This document shows positions 34,944 through 41,818 of a DNA stretch of 64,000 nt, in pieces (positions within the stretch are counted from its first letter, which is position 1; the number at the start of each line of letters is the position of its first letter). Source of the stretch: a virus. The notes beneath the pieces are model-generated. The model made no database searches. It saw only the letters and a list, made by a program, of their open reading frames with translations, and was not told the origin of the DNA. The stretch is taken from the IMG/VR virus record IMGVR_UViG_3300049048_000052, positions 1 to 64,000 of that record; one strand, written 5' to 3'. The position numbers and the translations under genes are program-made.

Positions 34944-35201
34944 ATGCATTGCGATATCCGGAGCTACCAGCAATTACTTTGGGAGAAATCCTATTGTCAT
35001 CGTAAGGCACTGCTATTTTTAAACCTCTGGCACTTTAGGCGTTATGAGGAGGATAGAATAGCGGCAATGAATTACTGCATAATGTGGGGTGAGACACTTT
35101 CTCATATGCAGGAGAAGGGTATGTTAGTAGAACCAACTGACATTGCGATTGATAGTTATAGTATCGATTGCCTGCTCCAATATTGGAGGGAGGAGCAATA
35201 A
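34944..35201 (+). CDS. Small protein of unknown function
   Basis: The 85-residue product is helical, rich in Tyr, Leu and Cys, and ends in an acidic YWREEQ tail. Its leader has TCTAGGAGA, a degenerate Shine-Dalgarno hairpin with only 3 bp. It is followed by a strong terminator. Confidence 0.55.
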   Translation: MHCDIRSYQQLLWEKSYCHRKALLFLNLWHFRRYEEDRIAAMNYCIMWGETLSHMQEKGMLVEPTDIAIDSYSIDCLLQYWREEQ

Positions 35202-35202
35202 C

Positions 35203-35238
35203 TTAATAAAAGGGCTCTATCAGGGGCCCTTTTATTAA
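35203..35238 (+). terminator. Hairpin terminator
   Basis: CTTAATAAAAGGGC pairs with GCCCTTTTATTAAG around a 9-nt loop. Confidence 0.85.
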
Positions 35239-35281
35239 GGAGATAGCCCAATACACTACATTCAATGGGCTCAATCATGCC

Positions 35282-35899
35282 ATGTCTATTTCTACTTCTT
35301 TGACTATCAAAGGTGCAGTTGTCGTGGGTAGCGGTGCCCAAGCAGTAACCTTCCTACATCCTAAGACAGGATACCTAGTTAAGGTAGCTAGACCAATTGA
35401 GTGGATGGAGGATCAAGACATCCTAAGGGAGGCCTTACTACAGCTATTAGCCTCTGTAGATGGTATAGCACCTAAGGTATATACTTGGAACAATGATGCC
35501 TTAGAGATAGAGATGGAGTATGTACCCTATAAGTTCATTGAGACAGTGGACAGCTACCTGGCTAATGATAACTGGGGTGCCGTACGCTCTCTATATTATT
35601 GGGCAGGTGTACAACTAGGTAAACTCCATAAGTTGGGGCTAGTCCACCTAGATAGCCATCCTAAGAACTGGATGGTCAACGAGGAAGGTATGCCTATTCT
35701 CATTGACTATGGGTTTGCCCAGGAGACAGATGATGCAACTCTGAGGGTTGTAGATTACACTACCTGTCTCTATGGGGATACCACCAGAGGTAAAGCCTAT
35801 GTAGGTCTACTAGGTATAGTTAATGATTTGGACCAAGAGGATAAGGATGACCTAGAGCAATGTTTTGCTAAGGGTTACCTCTTAGGTAAGGAGGGTTAA
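35282..35899 (+). CDS. Protein-kinase-like protein
   Basis: The 205-residue product keeps the kinase core: a Gly-rich GSGAQAVTF loop (16-24), K34 in YLVKVARP, E50 in the C-helix position, the catalytic loop H122-L-D124-SHPK-N129, and D142-YG as the metal-binding DFG equivalent. It is shorter than eukaryotic-type kinases and closest in layout to compact RIO/ABC1 or aminoglycoside-kinase-like folds. It could phosphorylate host or phage proteins or a small molecule such as an antibiotic. Phage kinases such as T7 gp0.7 modify host RNA polymerase. AGGAG lies about 40 nt upstream, separated from the ATG by an AGCCCA/TGGGCT hairpin that would bring it closer. Confidence 0.78.
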   Translation: MSISTSLTIKGAVVVGSGAQAVTFLHPKTGYLVKVARPIEWMEDQDILREALLQLLASVDGIAPKVYTWNNDALEIEMEYVPYKFIETVDSYLANDNWGAVRSLYYWAGVQLGKLHKLGLVHLDSHPKNWMVNEEGMPILIDYGFAQETDDATLRVVDYTTCLYGDTTRGKAYVGLLGIVNDLDQEDKDDLEQCFAKGYLLGKEG

Positions 35900-35988
35900 T
35901 GTAAGGGCCTTTGCATGTTACCGTAGGACACATGCTTAATGCCTGACCCTTTTATAATTAATCGTATATATACGAATGGAATGACCAT

Positions 35989-36168
35989 ATGAAGATAAGC
36001 AGACAGGTGTTGGCCTTCCTTAGGATCATTGAGGATCTAAGAGCTAAGGGTATGCCCAGCGAGACTCTAATCGGATATTGCCAACATAAACTGGATAATG
36101 GTGCCCTAACTGAATTAGAGGTAGCTGAGATAAAAGCAAAGATGAGGATGTTAAAAGTAGAGGCCTAA
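35989..36168 (+). CDS. Small helical basic protein (59 residues)
   Basis: The frame starts MKISRQVLAFLRIIEDLRAKG and ends KAKMRMLKVEA. It is almost entirely helical with alternating charge, of a type often seen in small regulators. A GGAATGACCAT leader gives a weak ribosome site. A terminator hairpin overlaps its stop codon. Confidence 0.55.
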   Translation: MKISRQVLAFLRIIEDLRAKGMPSETLIGYCQHKLDNGALTELEVAEIKAKMRMLKVEA

Positions 36169-36181
36169 GGGCCCTTTTCTT
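36159..36181 (+). terminator. Hairpin terminator overlapping a stop codon
   Basis: GGCC-taa-GGGCC followed by CTTTTCTT. The loop contains the stop codon of the 59-residue gene. Confidence 0.6.
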
Positions 36182-36205
36182 ATCCTAGATGCAAACAATC
36201 ATCAG

Positions 36206-36218
36206 TTCTAGGGTAGGA
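36206..36218 (+). promoter_or_regulatory. Shine-Dalgarno hairpin (class 2)
   Basis: TTCTA-GGG-TAGGA: 5 bp with one wobble, ahead of the GATGCACT leader of the 414-residue gene. Confidence 0.55.
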
Positions 36219-36226
36219 GATGCACT

Positions 36227-37471
36227 ATGAAGACCCTCAAGCAAGCACTGCTCAATGTACTAAGCAATGGTGTTAGCACTCAACAGTGGCAGGCATTGGA
36301 GGACAGGGGTATGAAAGGTTACCAAGAATTTGACAATATCCAGGCCTTGTCTGATAAGGTATCGATCAAGCAGGTAGCAGACATGGTCAAGTTGATAGCC
36401 CAGTCCATTGCCCTAACTTACCTCGTTGAAGGTAAGGGACGTAACATAGTTATCCTGGGTAGAGATCTATGGCCAGTGTACCCACTCTTAAAGAAGAATC
36501 CTTATTGCAGAAATAAGGTGCAGTACTTCTTATTCTCCAGACTACAATTGGGGGATAAGGGTACTCGGGAGCAATGGCTTAAAGAGGTGCCCCCAAACTC
36601 CATTGTGATTGATACAGGGTATGCTGGCAGCATATTCAAGGCTATCAAAGAGTTTGATCCCACTATTGAAGGATGGCTTGTATCTAGTAGGTCCTCTGAG
36701 TTCAAACAAATTAATCTCTTCAAGGCTACGTTGGGTCACCAAGAGATAGTAGAGATTATTGAGAGGGCACCTAAGATCATTGGCCGCTGTGTGGCTATAG
36801 ATCAGGATGGTAAGGCTCGTTGTCCTCAGGATACTAGAGACAACGATGAAAATGGACAATTCTCTGTTAGAGAGGCAGCCCTATGGAATAGAGGGTTAAT
36901 GCTTCACTTAGGACTTGATGCTCGTTGGGGTACATTCAGTGGTATTGTGCCTGAGGATCGGGTGCCTAATAAGTTACATAGCCACTACCTTAAGGTTAGA
37001 TATCTAAGATCTAAGCTTACAGACGTTAATACTAGCCGGGCTCCATTCAGAGCTAAGCTAGATAAGAAATGGCTTGAGCAGTTCATCAGAGCATACCTTG
37101 TACCCTTAGGTATTAAGGACTGTAAGCTAGATGACAAAGCCCAAGCCTCCGTGGGTTATTACAGCTTCGTTGGTAATAATGGAGATGTATTCGACCTAGA
37201 CCTTTGCCCGATAGTAGGTTCCTGGCGACTAATGAAAGGGGGCCATACCACTATATTGAGGTGGAATGAGTTCGATGGTCTAGTGGTGAGGACTCGCCGC
37301 TTTGAAAGTAAGGGGTTCGCCAAAGCATGTGAAATGTTTGGATCCTTAGCTCAGTACACAAAGGAGCTCTACTATAATCCTGACTCCGCAGATGTATACG
37401 ATGATTATGGTCCATATGATGACACCTATGATTATAGTGAGGACTCGGGTGGTGGTAATCTAGAGTTCTAA
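36227..37471 (+). CDS. Phosphoribosyltransferase-like protein of unknown function
   Basis: The product has 414 residues. Residues 72-90 (RNIVILGRDLWPVYPLLKK) and 125-140 (SIVIDTGYAGSIFKAI) recall the core strands and PRPP loop of phosphoribosyltransferase-like folds. That suggests binding of PRPP or a nucleotide, but the usual paired acids before the loop are reduced to one Asp (D129). The C-terminal 40 residues are acidic and Tyr-rich (DDYGPYDDTYDYSEDSGGG). A class 2 leader and its own terminator are present. The assignment is tentative. Confidence 0.5.
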   Translation: MKTLKQALLNVLSNGVSTQQWQALEDRGMKGYQEFDNIQALSDKVSIKQVADMVKLIAQSIALTYLVEGKGRNIVILGRDLWPVYPLLKKNPYCRNKVQYFLFSRLQLGDKGTREQWLKEVPPNSIVIDTGYAGSIFKAIKEFDPTIEGWLVSSRSSEFKQINLFKATLGHQEIVEIIERAPKIIGRCVAIDQDGKARCPQDTRDNDENGQFSVREAALWNRGLMLHLGLDARWGTFSGIVPEDRVPNKLHSHYLKVRYLRSKLTDVNTSRAPFRAKLDKKWLEQFIRAYLVPLGIKDCKLDDKAQASVGYYSFVGNNGDVFDLDLCPIVGSWRLMKGGHTTILRWNEFDGLVVRTRRFESKGFAKACEMFGSLAQYTKELYYNPDSADVYDDYGPYDDTYDYSEDSGGGNLEF

Positions 37472-37480
37472 GATGTGGTT

Positions 37481-37507
37481 AAGAGGGCCCAGTCGGGCCC
37501 TTTTCTT
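37481..37507 (+). terminator. Hairpin terminator
   Basis: AGAGGGCCC-agtc-GGGCCCTTTTCTT. Confidence 0.85.
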
Positions 37508-37529
37508 ATCCTAGGTAATAATCTATCTG

Positions 37530-37542
37530 TCCTAGGTTAGGA
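37530..37542 (+). promoter_or_regulatory. Shine-Dalgarno hairpin (class 2)
   Basis: TCCTA-GGT-TAGGA, 5 bp, in the GGAGATACACT leader of the 149-residue gene. Another CCTAGG lies 20 bases upstream. Confidence 0.65.
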
Positions 37543-37551
37543 GATACACTC

Positions 37552-38001
37552 ATGTCCGTATACTATATCATCAACCAAGACAACTCTATCGTTCTGTCTG
37601 TAGGCGACGATGCTCGTTGCGGTGCAATCTACGACCAACAACAAGCAGAAGAGATTGCTGAAGGTTGCTATGATTGGGAAGTTATCTCTTTCCCTGCCTC
37701 ACCTATTCAGGTAACAGAACGGAAGTGGAAGGTTAATATTGTCCTACAGTTTGTAGGCGGTACTGACCGCAAAGAGTTCTTTGTGATGGGTACTTCTGCT
37801 CTAACTGTAGCCGAGCAGTTCAAAACTATTATCTTGAGCCGCTACCATGATTACATCTGGGCTGAGCAAGCACGTACTGCTAAGCCCTACCTTATTGGGG
37901 ATACACATGCACATTTCGAATTGGATTCCAATCGTAAGACCATTACAGTCAATGAGTATAGGGAGCCAGAGTTTAAGTCTGTGCGTGATATCAACTTCTA
38001 G
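37552..38001 (+). CDS. Protein of unknown function
   Basis: The 149-residue product starts MSVYYIINQDNSIVLSVGDD and looks alpha/beta. It uses GC-rich, CGT-type codons like the other strongly expressed genes of this block. No motif is recognised. It is a single-gene unit with class 2 leader and terminator. Confidence 0.6.
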   Translation: MSVYYIINQDNSIVLSVGDDARCGAIYDQQQAEEIAEGCYDWEVISFPASPIQVTERKWKVNIVLQFVGGTDRKEFFVMGTSALTVAEQFKTIILSRYHDYIWAEQARTAKPYLIGDTHAHFELDSNRKTITVNEYREPEFKSVRDINF

Positions 38002-38017
38002 ATTTGAATGAGTAGAT

Positions 38018-38044
38018 GAGGGCCAGATATCTGGCCCTTTTCTT
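38018..38044 (+). terminator. Hairpin terminator
   Basis: An 18-bp perfect palindrome (GGGCCAGAT and its complement) followed by TTTTCTTGT. Confidence 0.85.
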
Positions 38045-38083
38045 GTCCTAACACTTACTTTACCTAGGACAAGGAGATACACT

Positions 38084-39277
38084 ATGTCTATTTGTCAGTC
38101 TTGCGTATTCTACTTCAATCAAGACAACCATGGAGTGAAAACAATGTTATGTTCAGGTGGTTTGACTCTAGGAGTAGACAGTTGCTCTGGCTACGATGAG
38201 GGGGAGCCTAATATTCAGGACTCTTACCTTAACAAAGAAGTGATGGCTACTCTCGTGAACCCTGAGCCATCTATCCCAATAAGAGTAGTATCGATATCTG
38301 AGTCTCAAGCTTATGAGCGCCTGCTCTTTAGTTATAATGAGAATGGTTATGAGTGGACACCTATAGATGTCTACAATAACCGCATCGTCATTATTACCAA
38401 CTGTGGTGCCTATGCATGGTACTACCGTAGAGGGGTGGATAATGTATGGACCTTCCAGAGTTATGATGGAGGGGACACATTTGATGCCGTAGGTGATACA
38501 CCTCTACTAGCCTATCTCAGATATGACGGCTTCTGGGACTTTGAGCATGTCAGCTTAGAAAGAGAAACCAATGCCATTGCTATCAGCAGTGAGTTTGCTA
38601 TTGTAGGGTCTCCAGTAGGTTATTTCATTGGGCACCTAGTATTACAAGAGAACCTTACGACCCGTATCTGGGGTCTCATGCCTAAGTGCTTCAGGACTGA
38701 AGATGATGCGTATCGATATCTCCTGGATGACGCGAACAATATTACTGTCAGCAAGATCGAACTGGGCAACTCCTGTGACTCAGACCTGGGTCACTGGGTT
38801 AGAGATCTCCAGTCAATGGAAGATATGGATGATGTAACCATATATCCTATGGGTGATCTATTGGTCGTAGCCAAATGCTTTGCGCCTGATATGGACTGGC
38901 ATGTCATGACTAAGGCCTTTCAGATCGTGTGGAGTATCTCTAACTTCTTCGAGGAGGGATACTACCTCAGCCTGGAGGAGGTAGTGACCATGTACAAACA
39001 AGAGTCCCTACTTATACCTTGTCCATCTGTAGATTGTCCAGAGTATATGAAGGAGTTAGGGACTCTGTTCCCTAACCTTGAGTTTACATTCGAGGATGTA
39101 ACTGGGGATGGTCAGATCTATGCTACTTACAGCACAGATGAGACTATATTCTCTATTACTTCTCATGAACCAGGGATGTACTATGCCAGATTACATACTC
39201 CTGACGGTAATGAGGATCTTGAGAGTGATAGTCTGACAACTATTGCTGAGCACTACCTTGCTTACTTTCTGAGTTAG
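38084..39277 (+). CDS. Protein with N-terminal Cys cluster, unknown function
   Basis: The product has 397 residues. The N terminus C4-x2-C7-x15-C23-x9-C33 is a probable zinc site, and the same layout starts the protein at 39571-40122, so the two share a domain. The rest is alpha/beta with repeated W/Y-rich strands (EYGYEWTPIDVYNN-type segments) and an acidic C terminus. Function unknown. Confidence 0.58.
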   Translation: MSICQSCVFYFNQDNHGVKTMLCSGGLTLGVDSCSGYDEGEPNIQDSYLNKEVMATLVNPEPSIPIRVVSISESQAYERLLFSYNENGYEWTPIDVYNNRIVIITNCGAYAWYYRRGVDNVWTFQSYDGGDTFDAVGDTPLLAYLRYDGFWDFEHVSLERETNAIAISSEFAIVGSPVGYFIGHLVLQENLTTRIWGLMPKCFRTEDDAYRYLLDDANNITVSKIELGNSCDSDLGHWVRDLQSMEDMDDVTIYPMGDLLVVAKCFAPDMDWHVMTKAFQIVWSISNFFEEGYYLSLEEVVTMYKQESLLIPCPSVDCPEYMKELGTLFPNLEFTFEDVTGDGQIYATYSTDETIFSITSHEPGMYYARLHTPDGNEDLESDSLTTIAEHYLAYFLS

Positions 39278-39323
39278 CAAGGTGTCCTTAGTTAATCCCT
39301 GAGAACACAGGGCTAATGCCAAC

Positions 39324-39348
39324 AGGGGGCCTTCGGGCCCTCTTATTA
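39324..39348 (+). terminator. Hairpin terminator with UUCG loop
   Basis: GGGCC-TTCG-GGCCC then TCTTATTATG. The UUCG tetraloop makes this a very stable terminator. Confidence 0.85.
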
Positions 39349-39549
39349 TGTAATGAATATATACTTGCCCTTCTATTGAGTCATGGGGCTAATGGGGAGA
39401 TACATTCTCCCCTTCTTATTCTTATCTAAGTTATATATCTGTCCTTTGACTAGGGACATTATAGGGAGCACAACTCCCTTCCTTATTTTAATTGTTGTAT
39501 CTCCGTACGGCTCATAGGGCCCTTTTATTATCCTAGGCACTATTTCTAA

Positions 39550-39562
39550 TCCTAGGTTAGGA
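39550..39562 (+). promoter_or_regulatory. Shine-Dalgarno hairpin (class 2)
   Basis: TCCTA-GGT-TAGGA in the GGAGATACACT leader of the 183-residue gene, identical to the copy at 37530. Confidence 0.65.
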
Positions 39563-39570
39563 GATACACT

Positions 39571-40122
39571 ATGTCTAACTGCATCAACTGTGTTCATTTC
39601 ATTGAGCGGGCTACTTCAACTGGTAATGTCTTAAGGATGTGTAGGGTTAATGCCACCTTACATGATATTAACTGCACTAAAAAGGTTACAGGACCAGTGA
39701 AACCCATAAAGGGCCCAAGTCAGAAAGCGCTAGCAGCTACTGTATTGGAGTCTCTTCTGGGTTGGAAGGGAAGTAGCCTAGCTGCCAATCCTGCATCTAC
39801 GGACTCTAAAGTTAAAAGTAGTAGTGAGGCTAGAGTCCTGGCTAAGAAGCAGTACTATGCTAGTAAGGCTATGACTTTTAATACCTTTGATAGTCTAGGC
39901 ACCTTTACCAAACTTCTAAAACCTATCTTCCGAAGTCTAGGTGGTGATTGGCAATGTGGCTGCAGCAAGGATGGTACTGGCTACTACGCTAGGGCTGGTA
40001 ATATAATCATCTCCTATACTATAGCTAGTTATCAACCATGGCTCTACCTAGTGGAGGGGAGCGGTATCGCTGAGTCTTTTGAGACTTTTATACAACTCAA
40101 GCAGCGTGTATTGGGTTACTAG
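39571..40122 (+). CDS. Protein with N-terminal Cys cluster, paralogous at its start to 38084
   Basis: The product has 183 residues. The N terminus C4-x2-C7-x15-C23-x9-C33 has the same spacing as the 38084 protein. A Ser/Lys/Ala-rich middle follows, then a compact domain with WQCGCSKDGTGYYARAG, possibly a second metal site. No named family. Confidence 0.58.
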   Translation: MSNCINCVHFIERATSTGNVLRMCRVNATLHDINCTKKVTGPVKPIKGPSQKALAATVLESLLGWKGSSLAANPASTDSKVKSSSEARVLAKKQYYASKAMTFNTFDSLGTFTKLLKPIFRSLGGDWQCGCSKDGTGYYARAGNIIISYTIASYQPWLYLVEGSGIAESFETFIQLKQRVLGY

Positions 40123-40128
40123 TCCCTA

Positions 40129-40166
40129 AGTTGTAAGTGGGGCCCGAGAAGGCCCCACTTACAACT
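40129..40166 (+). terminator. Long hairpin terminator
   Basis: AGTTGTAAGTGGGGCC pairs over its full 16 bp with the downstream arm across a 6-nt loop. Confidence 0.85.
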
Positions 40167-40246
40167 ACTGTATCTCCTGGCCCATTGGCCCTTTTATTAT
40201 CCTAGGTAACACTTTACCTATCCTAGGTTAATGGAGATACACTATC

Positions 40247-40966
40247 ATGGCTAACAACTCTACCTCTTCCTCTATCGTTCGCGCATTCTCTGCTAAGTTG
40301 AACATCTGCCAACGTCGTGCTACGGGTGCTAAGGGCGGTAACCTGGGTACTGTTACCAAGGGCTACATCCGTACCTCTCCTGTTTCCACCTGGATTCAAT
40401 GGTCTCCTATGGAGGGCAACCTGTTCCTGGGTGAGCAAGAGGTAACCCCTCAGCAACTGCATGAACTGTTCCGTTTCCCTAATGGGGTACAGCTGATTTT
40501 CAAGCTTGATCTGAAGAATGTGACGCTCATGCAGGACGGGGCTGTTATCATGCCGCTTGGTTCTGATATTGAGGACCAGAAGGCCAATATGATTGATATG
40601 TTGGATGATACTAGCGTGCAGTCTATTACTGTGCGTTGGACATCTAAGCTTATCTTCAGCCGTAAGCAAGAGGCTTACATCGGGAGTGCTGGTGATCTCC
40701 GCTTGCCTCAGGTAGTTTACATTGAGCAGGCTACTATTGAGCTCAACTCTGAACGTGTAGAGATTGGAGGGGATGCTGTAGAGCATGTGGAACTCATTGA
40801 AGCTATCGCTGCCCTGCAATCTAAGAAGCCTACTCGTAAGGGTTTGGCACGTGTGCAGGAGCGTATGGTGAACATGGATCCAGGAGTTATTACTCCCTCT
40901 AACGTGAGCAGCTTTGCTGAAGGCATGCCTTCCGAATCCCCAGAGGACATCATGAATATGATGTAA
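40247..40966 (+). CDS. Highly expressed protein, paralogue of 41042, ends in Met-Met
   Basis: The 239-residue product shares its N-terminal domain with the next gene (LNICQRR-x-GAKGG versus LNICQRG-x-GLKGG, then W-I-Q-W/F). The last 45 residues are a flexible linker closing on EDIMNMM. Codons are GC-rich and CGT-biased, as in strongly expressed genes. The shared terminal MM motif with two other proteins here resembles the protein-recruiting tail of single-stranded DNA-binding proteins, so a DNA-processing role is possible but unproven. Confidence 0.65.
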   Translation: MANNSTSSSIVRAFSAKLNICQRRATGAKGGNLGTVTKGYIRTSPVSTWIQWSPMEGNLFLGEQEVTPQQLHELFRFPNGVQLIFKLDLKNVTLMQDGAVIMPLGSDIEDQKANMIDMLDDTSVQSITVRWTSKLIFSRKQEAYIGSAGDLRLPQVVYIEQATIELNSERVEIGGDAVEHVELIEAIAALQSKKPTRKGLARVQERMVNMDPGVITPSNVSSFAEGMPSESPEDIMNMM

Positions 40967-40974
40967 TCCTTACT

Positions 40975-41004
40975 TAATAAAAGGGCCATATGGCCCTTTT
41001 ATTG
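40975..41004 (+). terminator. Hairpin terminator
   Basis: A 28-bp perfect palindrome (AATAAAAGGGCCAT and complement) between the two paralogous genes. Confidence 0.88.
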
Positions 41005-41041
41005 TCCCGTACCTAGTTATTCAACGGGATTGGAGATTCAA

Positions 41042-41743
41042 ATGTACATTGCAACACTCAATATCTGTCAGCGTGGTAAATGGGGATTGAAGGGCGGCAA
41101 GCGTGCCGTCATCACTAATGGTGCCATTATGCGTGGTGAGCCTCGTTGGTGGATTCAGTTCATTCCCACTGATGGCTTCATCTATAAGGATGAGTATCTA
41201 ATCAGTCCTGTAACTGATTGGATGCATACGCTATTAGCTGATGATGAGCTGAGTCTTATGTTCCGGGTTGGTGCCGATAGCGCTGACTTTATTACCCCTG
41301 ATGGTAAGAAGCATATGCTATATAGTCGTGAGGACCAAGAGAACTTCATGCTTGAGGTTCTTGAGGATCCTAGCATCACGGCGATGCGTATCGAGTGGAA
41401 CTGTAAGCTGTTGTTCAATAGCAATACAGACATTACCACTAATGGTCATGAATCCATGGTGGCCGAGATCTGTGAGGCTACTGTATATCTTCTTGAGGCC
41501 ACTCGCTTTGAGAATGATAAGACTGAGGTAGCACCTGAGGAACTGGATGATGCGACTAAGCCATTCTTAGTTCCTAAGGGTGAATCCAAGGGTCTGTCTG
41601 GGGTACAGAATAATCTCAGTCGTGCTAAGCGTAAACGCGCCGAGAGAAAAGAGAGACACCGGGCAGTTAAGGCTGGTACGGTACTGGACGATGATATTGC
41701 TAGTGTAGCTGAGGCTGCAGAGAGCATCATCGATATGATGTAA
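41042..41743 (+). CDS. Paralogue of 40247, ends in Met-Met
   Basis: The 233-residue product starts at ATG 41042, preceded by GGAGATTCAA. An upstream in-frame TTG at 41030 would lie inside the ribosome site. The N-terminal half aligns with the 40247 protein (LNICQRGKWGLKGG, WWIQFIPTDG, ITAMRIEWNCKLLF). The C-terminal half is a basic coiled region (LSRAKRKRAERKERHRAVK) ending SIIDMM. A duplication followed by divergence is evident. The two may act together. Confidence 0.65.
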   Translation: MYIATLNICQRGKWGLKGGKRAVITNGAIMRGEPRWWIQFIPTDGFIYKDEYLISPVTDWMHTLLADDELSLMFRVGADSADFITPDGKKHMLYSREDQENFMLEVLEDPSITAMRIEWNCKLLFNSNTDITTNGHESMVAEICEATVYLLEATRFENDKTEVAPEELDDATKPFLVPKGESKGLSGVQNNLSRAKRKRAERKERHRAVKAGTVLDDDIASVAEAAESIIDMM

Positions 41744-41759
41744 TACCTATATACAAAAT

Positions 41760-41797
41760 AGGACAATAAGGGGGCCATCGGCCCTTTTATTGTACAC
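41760..41797 (+). terminator. Hairpin terminator
   Basis: GGACAATAAGGGGGCC pairs imperfectly with GGCCCTTTTATTGT. Confidence 0.8.
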
Positions 41798-41818
41798 TCC
41801 CTTTATTGGAGAACCACT

